From JABWBH01 sp964526695 (lineage in GTDB: Bacteria > Planctomycetota > Phycisphaerae > UBA1845): a DNA stretch of 64,000 nucleotides. Below the pieces are notes generated by a model. It had not been told where the DNA came from, did no database searches, and saw only the letters and a program-made list of their open reading frames with translations. The stretch covers positions 124,001 through 188,000 of the forward strand of contig CAZGJA010000017.1 of the NCBI GenBank assembly GCA_964526695.1. The letters run 5' to 3'. A program made the translations under genes and the position numbers. This document shows, piece after piece, positions 8,869 through 18,329 of this stretch (positions are counted from its first letter, which is position 1; each line of letters starts with the position of its first letter).

Positions 8869-10263
8869 TCACTGAGCCATCAGCGCCTCGACCTCCTCGG
8901 CTCGCACCGGGAGCTCGCCGCTAAGCACCTCAGCCCCCCCCTGAGAAGCCTCGCGCACGTGAACCGTTTGCTCCAATCGAACGCCGCCGAACTCCGCTTT
9001 CAGTAAAGCGTTCACCCGATCCATGCGCACGACGTCCTTGAGCGGACCCGTCAACTCCTCAAGCCGCCAGATCGCCGGTGTCAGGTAGATGCCCGGCTCG
9101 ATCGTCACGCACATGCCCGGCGCAAGGTCGCGGTCCAGGCGCAGAAACTTCGATCCAAATTCAGCAGGCCGGGTGCGTCCGGGCGCGTAGCCCGCAAGAT
9201 CGCCGAAGTCCTCCATGTCATGCACGTCCAGGCCGATCAGGTGCCCGACGCCGTGCGGGAAGAAGAGCGTGTGCGCGCGTCGCTCCGTCAGCGCCGTCGC
9301 GTCGCCGACCAGCAGCCCCGCGGCGACCAGCCCCTCACACAGCACCTTGGCCGCGAGAAAGTGAACGTCTCGGTATCGCGCGCCCGGCACGCACGCGGCG
9401 ATCGCGGCGTCCATCGCGCGATGCACCGCGTTGTAGATGTCCCGCTGCTGCGACGTGAATCGCCCGTCCACCGGATAAACCCGCGTCACGTCGCACGCGT
9501 ATCCGCCCGGCTCCTCCGATCCAGCGTCCGACAGCAGCAGCGAACCGTCCCGCAGACGCCCCGGATAGCCGTTGCTGTGCAGCACTTCGCCGTGCACCGT
9601 GATGATCGGCGTGAACGACGGCTGCTGCTGATGCCGCACGAGCACCTCGAAGAACGCCGCGGCGGCCTGCGCCTCGGTTCCCCCGCGCCGACACGCCTTC
9701 GCGACGGCGAGCTGCGCCTCGACGTTGACCTTGGCCGCCCGGCGCATCGCCTCCAACTCATGCTGATCCTTGCACAGCCGCAGGTCGATGACCGCCAGCA
9801 GCTCGTCGGCGCTGGCCGGGGACAGGCCCAGCGCCCCGCCCCATTCGCGCGTGGGCAGATCGGCCGAGGCGATCATGCCCGCCGTCCGCCCCGCCAGCTT
9901 CGCCGCCAGCGTGGCGCGGTCCAGCACGCGCGACACGCTCAGCCCCCCGGCCGTCGCAAGGTCCGCATCCGTCGCGCCCGGACCCATCCACACCTCATCG
10001 TCGCTGGTCCACGGCTGGCGAAACAGCATGCAGCCCGCGTCGCCGTCGCTGCCCGGCTCGATCAGCAGCGCTGCATCCTCGACCGGCGCGCCGCCGAAGT
10101 ACAGATACGTGCTCTGCGCGCGAAACACGTGCGCGTTGGCCGGGTAGTTCCGCGCGGGCGCGTGCCCGGAGAAGACGACCATCGGACGGCGGAGCTTCGA
10201 CGCAAATCGCCGACGCCGCTCGCGATACACGCTGGCCGGCGCGGTCATGTTGAACGCAGGCAT
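8869..10263 (-). CDS. pepP: Xaa-Pro aminopeptidase (M24B)
   Basis: This enzyme removes an N-terminal residue preceding proline and uses two metal ions. The 464-aa product has an N-terminal AMP_N-type domain (RERRRRFASKL, VVFSGH..RNYPANAHVFRAQSTYLYFGG) and a C-terminal pita-bread domain. Metal ligands are visible: Asp in LLLSDAGSE, Asp in ACDVTRVYPVDG, His in FPHGVGHLIGLDVHD, Glu in VTIEPGIYL and Glu near the end (GGVRLEQTVHV). The frame is open 18 codons further upstream, but MPAFNMTAPASVYRERRRRF matches where the family begins. It appears to be a single-gene unit. Confidence 0.92.
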   Translation of the reverse strand: MPAFNMTAPASVYRERRRRFASKLRRPMVVFSGHAPARNYPANAHVFRAQSTYLYFGGAPVEDAALLIEPGSDGDAGCMLFRQPWTSDDEVWMGPGATDADLATAGGLSVSRVLDRATLAAKLAGRTAGMIASADLPTREWGGALGLSPASADELLAVIDLRLCKDQHELEAMRRAAKVNVEAQLAVAKACRRGGTEAQAAAAFFEVLVRHQQQPSFTPIITVHGEVLHSNGYPGRLRDGSLLLSDAGSEEPGGYACDVTRVYPVDGRFTSQQRDIYNAVHRAMDAAIAACVPGARYRDVHFLAAKVLCEGLVAAGLLVGDATALTERRAHTLFFPHGVGHLIGLDVHDMEDFGDLAGYAPGRTRPAEFGSKFLRLDRDLAPGMCVTIEPGIYLTPAIWRLEELTGPLKDVVRMDRVNALLKAEFGGVRLEQTVHVREASQGGAEVLSGELPVRAEEVEALMAQ

Positions 10264-10393
10264 GAACAGCCCTCCCCTGAGCCTCTCGCGGCTCAATCGC
10301 CAAGATACTTCAAGCATCGGGGTCGGAACAGAAGCGCGCGCGCCGGCTCGTGAGGGCGAGTGCGTGACCGTTCGGGCAACTGCCCACCTCAGG

Positions 10394-10588
10394 GGTCGGC
10401 TTCAGACGACCGGTTCTCGCCACCGACTTGAGTCGGTGGGATTGCCCAGGTCGCAAGCTCATCCGAGCCGGCTTCAGCCGGACTTGCCACACCGCTCAAA
10501 GTCCGGCTGAAGCCGGCTGGCTTGATTTGGAATCGCGATCACCCCCCGCTGAAGCGGGGGGCAGAAACCGGTCGGCTGAAGCCGACCC
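10394..10588. repeat. REP-like nested palindrome array, copy A
   Basis: About 195 bp of interleaved palindromes: GTCGGCTTCAG..., a hairpin CCACCGACTTGAGTCGGTGG, GCCGGCTTCAGCCGG, and then the mirrored arms CCGGCTGAAGCCGGC, CCCCCCGCTGAAGCGGGGGG and GTCGGCTGAAGCCGAC. The whole is one large imperfect palindrome. The same layout recurs at 29865-30060 and 62168-62361. It fills most of the gene-free stretch 10264-10686. Confidence 0.85.
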
Positions 10589-10686
10589 CCAAGCCGGCGC
10601 TGATCGACACTCCAACATGCACACAACGTCGCAGGAATCCGACGTAGGTGTCACGCAGCTCGTCGGAAGACAACCGCATCGGTCCT

Positions 10687-12894
10687 CTACTTGGGCGGCG
10701 CGCTCGACGGCGCGCTGGCGGGCGCGCTGACTGGTGCGCTGAACCGAACGGACAGGTGCGCGCCGTATTGATCGGGCGGCGCGTCCCAGGTGTGGAAGGA
10801 GGCGAACTCGATCCGTTGCCCGATCAGCGCCAGTTGTCGCAGCGTGGGGATCATCCGTTCGAGCGGATCGTCCGACGCGCCCGGCTTGGCGGGAATCTCA
10901 ATGTCCAGAAACTCCTCGCCGCGGTTGACCCGCAGCATCGGCCCCATCGCGCGGTGCGAGTTCACCAGCCGCCGCCGCAGATCCCCGCCCGTGTTCTCCA
11001 GCGTGAGCAACTGACCGTCAACGCCCAGGATCCAGTCGTCCACCGCGAGATGCTCAGCCGCCGGCGCTTCGGCGTGAACCTCGGTGATCCGCGCGACGCC
11101 GCGCGGACCGTCAAACTCGACCGCGACCCCCAGCCGGGGAAGGAGCGATCGACCCGAAGGTCCCAGCCACGCCGACGCATCGAACGGCGACTCTCGCCCG
11201 GCCTGATGATCGGTAAGCCAGCGCGCCACCAGGCTCGCGGCGAGCGCCGGCTGCGCCGTGGCGATGTCGCCGCTGCGGGACGGGCGGTTCAGCAGATCGC
11301 GCAGATCCCGCTGTCCTGCCGGGTCGGTTCGCGGAGCGCGGTGCGACTCGATCACCGATCGCAGATGATCCTCGCTGAGCGCAACCACGAGCCAGCCTTC
11401 GATCGGCGCGAACGAAGGACTCAGCGCCGGCACGCTGGCAGCCGTCGCCGCCGTAACGGCAGCATCCACGGGCCAATCGAGAATCGTCAGCGGGGTGCCA
11501 AGCTGGTCGCCTTGACGCAAAACAACCCGCGGCGCCGAGCCATCCGTCGTCGCGGCGACCTGCTCCTGTGTCTCGTCCTCAGCGCCTGCGCCCCCCGCGT
11601 CCACGGCGCCCTCGTTCGCCTCGCGCACGGCGCCTTCGATCGCCTCGCCAACAGATCCTTCACCGGTCGCTTCGCCGGCGCTGGGCACGGCATCGTCGGT
11701 AGCCGCCTCCGCAGCCGGTTGAACCAGCGCAGCGAGCGCTTGCGTCAGCTCGCGAGCGACGCCTCGCGCGTCCTCGCACTCGATGAAGACGGCAAGCTGC
11801 GGGACGCAAGGCCGCGCGGGCAGGGCACGACCCCACACGGCCACCGTCCTTCGCCCCACCTTCGACACGAGATTCTCAATCACGGGGCGCAGCGGCAGCG
11901 TTTCATCGACCAGCGACAGCCATCTCGATGCCCAGTGCCCGTCGCCCCGCGACCATGCAGTCAACCCCTCGCGCCAATCCGCGGTCGTCGCCCACGCCAT
12001 GAGCGTCGTGGCCGGCAGCCGCTGCAGAACCTCCAGCGCAGAGCGGGACATCGCTTCGCCCGCGGCCACCGACTTCGCCCGCGCACGGAAATCCAGGTCC
12101 ACCTGCCCATCTCGATCGTCGATCGTCAGCAGTGCAACGTCGAAGCCGAGGTTCCACTCGCGCGGCTCCCCCGCGCCGATCGGCGCCGCCGGCGGTCGGC
12201 GCAACCCCACCAGCACCAGCGGGCGCGAGGACAGCGCCGAGCACAACTTCTTGAACGACGGATCCGATGACCATCCCGCAGGCTTCTTCTCCTGCATCAG
12301 CGCCGCCACGCGAGCGAACATCGGTGAAGGGGCGCTCTTGCGGCAGATCGCCACGAGTCGGTCTCGCGCCGCCACTTTCAGTGCCGCCGTCTCGAACGTC
12401 AGAGTCTTATCCCTACGCTCGGCGCTATCGCGCCGCGACGGGGGAAACCACTCGTTGAGCCAGCTATCCTCCCCCAGTCGAATCAAGAGCACCGCGCCGT
12501 CGAGGTCGCGCCAGGAGTTGGCGCAGTACGCGGCCTCGCAGCTCATCAGTTTCTCCAGGTGCGCAGGCTGCGTGACGCCCGTCAGCGCCGCCACGCTCTT
12601 GCGAAAGTCCGCCATGTCGCCCACAGGCGCCGGACGCCCGACCAGCAGGGGCAGGATCGTCGCCGCCCGCGTGCGCTGCATCGCGGCCTCCAGTTCCGAG
12701 AGACGGCGAACCTCGAGATAGAAGTTGGCTTCGGGCGGGATCAAGGAAGCAAAGGACGGCTTGGCGGAGTTCGCGCCTTCCTGAGCGGGCCGCGCGTGGA
12801 CCTTCAACGGCAGGCAGCAAAGCACCCCCGTGGCGGCCAACACCGCGAGAATGGGGGTTCCAAATGCGCCAGCGCGTGATCTACTTCCCACCAT
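10687..12894 (-). CDS. Exported protein with a C-terminal PDZ-like domain
   Basis: I do not recognise a named family for this 735-aa protein. It begins with a signal peptide (ILAVLAATGVLCCLPLKVHA). The long central part alternates strand and helix segments; a ~70-residue Ala/Glu/Gly-rich low-complexity linker occurs at about 395-465. Near the C-terminus, LGVAVEFDGPRGVARITEV followed by DWILGVDGQLLTLENTGGDL looks like a PDZ domain, which usually binds peptide ends and is common in periplasmic proteases; no protease catalytic motif is visible. It lies 91 nt downstream of the anti-sigma gene on the same strand and may be a member of that regulatory unit. Confidence 0.75.
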   Translation of the reverse strand: MVGSRSRAGAFGTPILAVLAATGVLCCLPLKVHARPAQEGANSAKPSFASLIPPEANFYLEVRRLSELEAAMQRTRAATILPLLVGRPAPVGDMADFRKSVAALTGVTQPAHLEKLMSCEAAYCANSWRDLDGAVLLIRLGEDSWLNEWFPPSRRDSAERRDKTLTFETAALKVAARDRLVAICRKSAPSPMFARVAALMQEKKPAGWSSDPSFKKLCSALSSRPLVLVGLRRPPAAPIGAGEPREWNLGFDVALLTIDDRDGQVDLDFRARAKSVAAGEAMSRSALEVLQRLPATTLMAWATTADWREGLTAWSRGDGHWASRWLSLVDETLPLRPVIENLVSKVGRRTVAVWGRALPARPCVPQLAVFIECEDARGVARELTQALAALVQPAAEAATDDAVPSAGEATGEGSVGEAIEGAVREANEGAVDAGGAGAEDETQEQVAATTDGSAPRVVLRQGDQLGTPLTILDWPVDAAVTAATAASVPALSPSFAPIEGWLVVALSEDHLRSVIESHRAPRTDPAGQRDLRDLLNRPSRSGDIATAQPALAASLVARWLTDHQAGRESPFDASAWLGPSGRSLLPRLGVAVEFDGPRGVARITEVHAEAPAAEHLAVDDWILGVDGQLLTLENTGGDLRRRLVNSHRAMGPMLRVNRGEEFLDIEIPAKPGASDDPLERMIPTLRQLALIGQRIEFASFHTWDAPPDQYGAHLSVRFSAPVSAPASAPSSAPPK

Positions 12895-12985
12895 CCGTCG
12901 TCAGCCTCTCGACTCTCGCCGTCGCTCGCTCCCGGCCAGGTCGCGCAGGAGGCCCGTCATGGACCAAGACTCGCCGAATGGAGGG

Positions 12986-13630
12986 CTAGAGCCGCAAATC
13001 GTCTGAGTCGGACGCCCCCGAGTTGCCAAGCTCCGCCGCCGGGGACTTAAGCCCGTCCGAATCCGGAGCATCCTGCAACTCGACCGGATACAGGGAACTC
13101 TCTCCGGGCTGGATCGGCGGGGCGGAAAAGGCGGGCACGCCCTCATCCAAACCTTGTCGCGTGAGCTGCTGATCGAGGGCGCGCAGCCACTGCTGCCATG
13201 CGTCCTGTACATCTTCCGGGCGGGGAACGTCGCCGGTCTCGGCTTCCGGCGGCGCCGGCTCGCCGATGGCCATCTTGCCCGCGACGAGGTGCCTGCCCGT
13301 CGGGCTGTACGGACCGTACATCAGAAATGCGACCGCCGCCGCCGCGGCAAGCGCGGCGCCGAGGTACAGCAAGCGACGATCCTTTAGCCACGAGTGACGC
13401 GACGGCGCGGTGGGCAGGCACGCCATGAGCCGATCGGTGAAGGCGTCGCACAGCCCTTCCGGCTCCTGCTCGTCGGTCTTGACGACGTGCTCGACGACCT
13501 CCAGGAGGGCGAGTCGCCGGCGGCAGTCTTCGCAGTCGAGGCGATGCGCGGCGAACTCGGTGGCTAACGTCGCCATCAGCTCGCCGTCCATGTAGGCGTC
13601 AAAGAGGTTTCTGGCTTGATCGCAGTTCAT
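12986..13630 (-). CDS. Membrane-anchored zinc-finger anti-sigma factor
   Basis: The 214-aa product carries the ZAS motif of anti-sigma factors: Cys3, then His29-x3-Cys33-x2-Cys36 in the N-terminal helical domain. One transmembrane helix follows at about residues 87-105 (LLYLGAALAAAAAVAFL) and then a ~110-residue extracytoplasmic tail rich in Pro and Glu. Such proteins hold a partner sigma factor inactive at the membrane until a signal acts on the outer domain. The cognate ECF sigma gene is 104 nt upstream on the same strand. The frame remains open upstream, but the ATG at 13630 places Cys3 where the family has it. Confidence 0.88.
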   Translation of the reverse strand: MNCDQARNLFDAYMDGELMATLATEFAAHRLDCEDCRRRLALLEVVEHVVKTDEQEPEGLCDAFTDRLMACLPTAPSRHSWLKDRRLLYLGAALAAAAAVAFLMYGPYSPTGRHLVAGKMAIGEPAPPEAETGDVPRPEDVQDAWQQWLRALDQQLTRQGLDEGVPAFSAPPIQPGESSLYPVELQDAPDSDGLKSPAAELGNSGASDSDDLRL

Positions 13631-13734
13631 GTCTTGCCCGCCCCACAGGGCGCACTCCGCGTCGGCGCGACGGGTTCGCGCCGCGACATCCGGGCGGGCA
13701 GCTTGCGGACGCGCCGCATGGCGCGATCCTGACG

Positions 13735-14358
13735 TCAGCCCGCCGCGATCCGCAACGGGCTTTCCGCGTACTCCCGACCGAACTGTGTTTCCAACGACTC
13801 CCGCAGCCTTGCCCGCGCGCGATGAAGATGACTCTTCACCGTCGCCACCGGCACCTGCATGATCTCGGCGATGTCCTGACAACTCTGCTCCTGGCGGTAG
13901 AACAGCAGCACCGCCGCCCGCTGCGGCGCGCTCAACTCGTCCACCGCCCCCCACACGGCCGAGCGGACCGCCCGGCAGCGTTCGGACTCGACCAGCGCAT
14001 CCTCCGGCGGCTGCTCATGCCGGCACAACGCGGCAAAATCCACGTCGCCGGTCATCGCCTTGCGCCGCCTCATCGAGTTGAGGCAGACGCGATACGCAAT
14101 CGTAAACAGCCACGTGCTGAAGCGATACTGCGTGGAGAACGAATCCAGCGCCGAGAAGGCCCGCAGGAATGCTTCCTGACAGGCGTCCTCCGCGTCGTGC
14201 GCGTTTCCCACGATCCGCACCACGAAGGAGAAGAGCCGGTCCTTGTGAAGGTCGATCAGTTCACGCAGCGCCGCACGATCGCCGCGCCGCGCCTGGTCCA
14301 CCAGAACCTTCTCATCCGAACGACTCATCCCCTGCGGGGAATCGCTGAGCGTTGTCAT
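13735..14358 (-). CDS. ECF-family RNA polymerase sigma factor
   Basis: The 207-aa protein has only sigma regions 2 and 4. Region 2 is DAEDACQEAFLRAFSALDSF followed by YRFSTWLFTIAYRVCLNSMR, which recognises and melts the -10 element. Region 4 is LSAPQRAAVLLFYRQEQSCQ then DIAEIMQVPVATVKSHLHRA, the -35 helix-turn-helix. The pattern is RpoE-like. The partner zinc-finger anti-sigma gene follows. Either the ATG at 14358 or the one ten codons later could be used. Confidence 0.95.
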   Translation of the reverse strand: MTTLSDSPQGMSRSDEKVLVDQARRGDRAALRELIDLHKDRLFSFVVRIVGNAHDAEDACQEAFLRAFSALDSFSTQYRFSTWLFTIAYRVCLNSMRRRKAMTGDVDFAALCRHEQPPEDALVESERCRAVRSAVWGAVDELSAPQRAAVLLFYRQEQSCQDIAEIMQVPVATVKSHLHRARARLRESLETQFGREYAESPLRIAAG

Positions 14359-14375
14359 AACGACACCCTCATTCT

Positions 14376-14381
14376 ATTATA
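14376..14381 (-). promoter_or_regulatory. Possible -10 element for the ECF sigma gene
   Basis: The minus strand shows a perfect TATAAT 17 nt before the ATG at 14358, but no good -35 hexamer at 16-18 nt, so this is a weak call. Confidence 0.35.
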
Positions 14382-14493
14382 CCGGTCAGGGGCGAGAAGC
14401 GCTGCGATGCGCCTTCGCAAGCCTGAGCCGATGGAATCCACTTCAGCACCGATCACACGAACTACCGCTTAACCCATTTACCGACAAAGGGTT

Positions 14494-14964
14494 ATGTCAA
14501 AGCCCGCTTCATCCACCGAGTCCATCTGCCGCAACCGCAACGCGACCTTTCGCTACGAGGTCCTCGAAAAACTCGACTGCGGCGTCATCCTCACCGGCAG
14601 CGAGGTCAAGAGCCTCCGCGATCATCGCGCCTCGCTGGACGAAGCTTTCGCCCGTCTCCGCGATGGAGCGCTGTGGCTTTTCGGCTTTCACATCGCCCCC
14701 TACGAGCAGGCCGGTCCGCGAAACCACGAGCCGCTCCGACCTCGCAAGCTCCTTCTGCACCGCAGCGAGCTGGACAAGATCCTCCCCAAGCTCCAGCAGA
14801 AAGGCTTAACGCTGATTCCGATCCACGCTTTCTTCAACGAGCGCGGCATCTGCAAAATCCGATTGGGCCTCGCCAAAGGAAAGAAAACCCACGACAAGCG
14901 CCAGTCCCTTCGCGAGCGCGACGATAAGCGGAACATGCAGCGGGCCATGCGTCGCACCCGCTGA
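14494..14964 (+). CDS. smpB: SsrA-binding protein SmpB
   Basis: SmpB binds tmRNA and delivers it to stalled ribosomes for trans-translation. The 156-aa product has the hallmark motifs NRNATFRYEVLEKLDCGVIL, GSEVKSLRDHRASLDEAF and GLTLIPIHAFFNERGICKIRLGLAKGKK, then the basic tail HDKRQSLRERDDKRNMQRAM that acts in the decoding centre. An AAGG sequence lies about 6 nt before the ATG. It is transcribed alone on the plus strand, divergent from the sigma gene and convergent with the DUF1573 gene. The tmRNA gene is not in this window. Confidence 0.98.
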   Translation: MSKPASSTESICRNRNATFRYEVLEKLDCGVILTGSEVKSLRDHRASLDEAFARLRDGALWLFGFHIAPYEQAGPRNHEPLRPRKLLLHRSELDKILPKLQQKGLTLIPIHAFFNERGICKIRLGLAKGKKTHDKRQSLRERDDKRNMQRAMRRTR

Positions 14965-15066
14965 ACGTCGAACCGTCGGGTCGCCGCGTGCTCCCTCAAG
15001 ACTGCAGGGACCGCCCGGTCGCCCGCAATGCCAAACCCCCACTCGCCTCGATATCGGTCCATGAGC

Positions 15067-15101
15067 GATGGGGCGCCCAGCCTTTCGCCGGACGCCCCAT
15101 C
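15067..15101 (+). terminator. Hairpin downstream of smpB
   Basis: GATGGGGCG pairs with CGCCCCATC (9 bp, 17-nt loop) about 100 nt past the smpB stop and is followed by GGTTTCTC. The T content is low, so it is a weak intrinsic terminator between convergent genes. Confidence 0.45.
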
Positions 15102-15186
15102 GGTTTCTCATGCCCCGTCGCGGTTATGCCCCGCGGCGCCGTCCCGTCTTGCGGGAATGCACCCGTTCAGGACGGGAAGACCCGAC

Positions 15187-17097
15187 TCAAGGCGAGGTCT
15201 GCCCCGGCGTCTTCTTCGGCTCGCCCGGCTTGGCGGGGTCGGCCGGCGGCGCGGCAGCGGTCGCCTTCGTGTCGGCCCCGGGTTTCGCATCCGTCGCCGG
15301 CGGCGCCTTCGCGTCGCCCGTGGCAGGCGCGGACGCCGTCGTGCTGATGCCCAGAAGCTGATCGAGCTTCTTCTTCAGGTCGTTTTCGAGCGTGGGGCTG
15401 TTGCCCACGATGCAGTGCTCGACGTTGCCCGACGTGCCCAACACGAACAGGGACGGATAGCTGCCGACCTTGAATTCCTTGCCGGGCTTGTTTTCCATGT
15501 CGATCGCCAGCTCGCCCCCGATGTTGAGCGTCCTGGCGATCTCCTTGACTTCGTCGTCCGTGTACGCCTTGGTGCGCTTGTGTGCGACGTTGACGAAACG
15601 CACGTTCTTGCCGCTGTACTCCTGCCGAACCTTCTCCAGCCGCGGCATTTGCAGCTTGCAGAACCCGCAATCGCCCGCCCAGAAGTTCAGCACGACCGGG
15701 CCCTTCTCCGCCTTGAGCGTCTCAGAGGACACCGACTTGCCGTCCACCGTGGTCACGCTGAACGACGGCGCCGGCTTGCCGACCAGCTTCTCCTGCGGAC
15801 GCGGCTCGGGCTTCGGGGCGGCCTTGATCGGAACCTTCAGCTCCGGCATGTCGGCATCGTCCGTCTTGACGCTCAAGACGTACTCCTGCTTCTCGGGGAT
15901 CTCGAAGCCTTCCGGCATGGTCACCTGGATGGTGTACATCTTGCCGGCGACGTTGTCGCTGGTCTTCTCGGAGAGCTGCGCCTTGATGGCGTCGTTGTCC
16001 ACGCTGACGCCGGTGACGCTCACGGGCTTTTCGCCATTGTTCGTGAACTTCACGGGGTAGCTGGCCACGCGCGGGTTGAAGATGATCGCCGACGGACGCA
16101 CCGCCAGCCGCGGCGGCACCACGGCGCTGACGCCGATCTTCAGATCCTTCTTCTCCGCGATGTTCGTCGTCAGGTTGACGGACGCACTGTGCGTCCCTTC
16201 CTTGACCGGCGCCACCGTGGTGATGCGAAGCTCGAAGAGCTTGCCCTTCTCCTTCTCCGTCAGCTCGTACTTGAACGGCAGCGTCTTGTCAGGCTCGGCG
16301 AGCGTCAGTTCCATCGGCGTCTCGGCGTTGTTCTTGATCGTCACCGTCTTCTCGATGGTGTCGGTGGACTTCAGGCTCCCGAAGCTGATCGAGGCCGGCG
16401 TGATGTCGACGTACTGCTTGGCGACGCCCGTCAGCGTCAGCGTCATGCTGTTGTTGTCCTGCTCGTTCGTCGTCACCTTGATCGTCTTGGTGAACTTGTC
16501 GTGCAGCGCCTCGCTCTTGAGGCTGAAGGGGAACTCTCCGGTTTCGCCCGGCTTGATGACCTTGGGGTGCTCCCCCGCCGCGGTGCAGCCGCACGCCGGC
16601 TTGACCGAGCGGATCTCCAGCGGCTCCGATCCTTCGTTCTTGATCTTGAACGCGTGCTCCAACTTCGGTCCCACCCACACCTCGCCGAAATCGAAGGTCG
16701 TCGCGTCCACGACCGCCTTGACCTTGTCGGTGAGCGGACCGGCCGGTTTCTCACCGCCGCCCGTGCCCGCCGGCTTGCCCGCCTTGTCCCCTGAGGTTGT
16801 CTTGTCCTTCGCGCCCTTGGGCTTCTTTTCCTTCACTTGAATCGGCGGCTGACCTTGCGCGGGCACCGGAGCGTGATCGTGCCCGGCATGTTCATCCTGC
16901 GCCGGGGCGGCCTTGGCGTCGGCCGGCTTTGCATCCGCGGGAGCGGATTCCGGCTGCTTGGCCGGCTCCTTGTTCTCCTGAGCGAGCGCCCAGTTCGCGT
17001 TGAACGCGGCCACTGCAACCAACGCCGCCCCAAGGGTAACAAACCTGCGGGCAGCGACAGGTAGAGCGCTTCCCAGACTCAACATCCTCTGCACCAT
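15187..17097 (-). CDS. DUF1573 protein with C-terminal TlpA-like thioredoxin domain
   Basis: This exported protein (636 aa) has a signal peptide (VTLGAALVAVAAFNANWALA), a long Ala/Pro/Lys-rich linker, a DUF1573 domain (DFGEVWVGPKLEHAFKIKNE with KPACGCTAAGEHP), further immunoglobulin-like repeats up to about residue 440, and a thioredoxin fold of the TlpA/ResA class with the redox motif CGFC at 477-480. TlpA-like proteins reduce or exchange disulfides outside the cytoplasm. The C-terminus is Ala/Pro-rich. The ATG at 17097 has a good Shine-Dalgarno (GGAAGGAAAG), better than the ATG 11 codons upstream. The substrate is not evident. Confidence 0.88.
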   Translation of the reverse strand: MVQRMLSLGSALPVAARRFVTLGAALVAVAAFNANWALAQENKEPAKQPESAPADAKPADAKAAPAQDEHAGHDHAPVPAQGQPPIQVKEKKPKGAKDKTTSGDKAGKPAGTGGGEKPAGPLTDKVKAVVDATTFDFGEVWVGPKLEHAFKIKNEGSEPLEIRSVKPACGCTAAGEHPKVIKPGETGEFPFSLKSEALHDKFTKTIKVTTNEQDNNSMTLTLTGVAKQYVDITPASISFGSLKSTDTIEKTVTIKNNAETPMELTLAEPDKTLPFKYELTEKEKGKLFELRITTVAPVKEGTHSASVNLTTNIAEKKDLKIGVSAVVPPRLAVRPSAIIFNPRVASYPVKFTNNGEKPVSVTGVSVDNDAIKAQLSEKTSDNVAGKMYTIQVTMPEGFEIPEKQEYVLSVKTDDADMPELKVPIKAAPKPEPRPQEKLVGKPAPSFSVTTVDGKSVSSETLKAEKGPVVLNFWAGDCGFCKLQMPRLEKVRQEYSGKNVRFVNVAHKRTKAYTDDEVKEIARTLNIGGELAIDMENKPGKEFKVGSYPSLFVLGTSGNVEHCIVGNSPTLENDLKKKLDQLLGISTTASAPATGDAKAPPATDAKPGADTKATAAAPPADPAKPGEPKKTPGQTSP

Positions 17098-18329
17098 GTC
17101 GTCTTTCCTTCCCATAAACCATTGAAACAAAATCGCTTACGAACTTCTTGTTGATAGGGCTTCCCGGGCGCTGCACCTGCCGTGCTGATTCCCCGAACGA
17201 TGACCCGCCCTCCTCTTATCCGCAGATTCTTACGCCGGCCTTAACGCCCATCAAGGCGAAACTCCCCCTTGTTGCGCCGCCGTTACCGGTCCGGATGACG
17301 GCCGCCCCCCGGGAAGTCCGGTACCGCGCTGGAAGTCCGTCAATAACCCGTGGCACGGACCTACGGGACGTGCAGCCACCCGTGGCACGGACCACCGGGA
17401 CGTGCCGCCCCCGTAAATGTCGCCGGCTGAGCAGGGCGATTCGGACATACTCTATCGGCCGTCGGCCCTGTGGAGGGCGTGACCATCCTTTTGAGCAACC
17501 CCGATGCGGCGGGTTCTCCGCCCGGAGGGCGTGCGTTCGTTGCCAGTGCCTTCAGGCACTGGAAGCAGTGGCCCAACCGATCTCCACCTCGCTTTGCTCT
17601 CCGCCTCCGGCGGAGAGCAAAGCGAGGCGGAGGGGAATCCGCCTATCCGGGGTCCAGGGGCTCAAAGCCCCTGGCGACGCTCGTGCGCCCTACGGGCGAA
17701 GAGAGGCTGCCAAGATCCCGTGGTCGCACCCCTGCGGATGCGGGATTCACAGGCGTCTTGCAATGCGCCCGCGGCTGGCTAACATGCGTGGCTCACGGTC
17801 GGGCCACCGATGGGCGGTGAGCCGCGACCCGGTGAGACTTTCGCACAGGGATTAGACCATGCATTACCCAAGGCGATGCAGCCGGATCAAGCGGGCGCGC
17901 ACCCATGGATTCCGGGCGCGCATGAGGACTTCCAAGGGGCGAAAGCTCATCAACCGCAAGCGTCGCCACGGCTTCCATCGCATCAACGTCGTCTGACAAT
18001 GCCGGACCGCCGTTCCTGAAGGATGTCGGCCAAGCCCGCTTGCCCGACGCAGACCCGGCCCGTCGACCGGTCACCTCTTGGCGGCGCGCGGCGCCTGCCG
18101 ATGCCCACGTGACTCTGCCTGCGGGATTGCCCCGTAATCGCCCATCCGCTGCCGGCAACCCCACCCCCGAAAACCCACGCCCGTAACCCGATCCCCAACC
18201 TTGGCATCCAACGAAGCGTCGCACGTCGGCGACGTCTGTGTGTCCTCGGCGGTCTTCGACTCGAATCGTCGGGGGAGTTTCGCCGGCGCAGGCTCGCCAA
18301 CTCGAATCCGAATCGGTAGCTTGGGTGTC
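17098..18329. other. Gene-free 1.2 kb with palindromic repeats
   Basis: No frame here has convincing protein character; the longest is Arg/Pro-rich and antisense-like. The stretch carries a doubled CCCGTGGCACGGACC(T/A)CCGGGACGTG-type motif at about 17348-17402, a hairpin GCCAGTGCCTTCAGGCACTG at about 17536, the perfect palindrome at 17587-17627, and CCAGGGGCTCAAAGCCCCTGG at about 17650. A promoter for the sigma gene at 18330 should lie at its right end but I cannot define one. Confidence 0.6.
17587..17627. repeat. Perfect 19-bp inverted repeat
   Basis: CCTCGCTTTGCTCTCCGCC and its exact complement flank a 3-nt loop TCC. There is no T tract on either side, so it is not a standard terminator. 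Confidence 0.9.

Noticed and set aside
10394..10588. CRISPR-like array of short repeats
   Set aside because: The repeats are palindromes of differing sequence in a mirrored order, without regular spacing or unique spacers, and no cas genes are present; the same holds at 29865 and 62168.
17148..17855. 235-codon plus-strand frame in the gene-free stretch
   Set aside because: Its sequence is translated palindromes and Arg/Pro-rich; no ribosome site and no motif.
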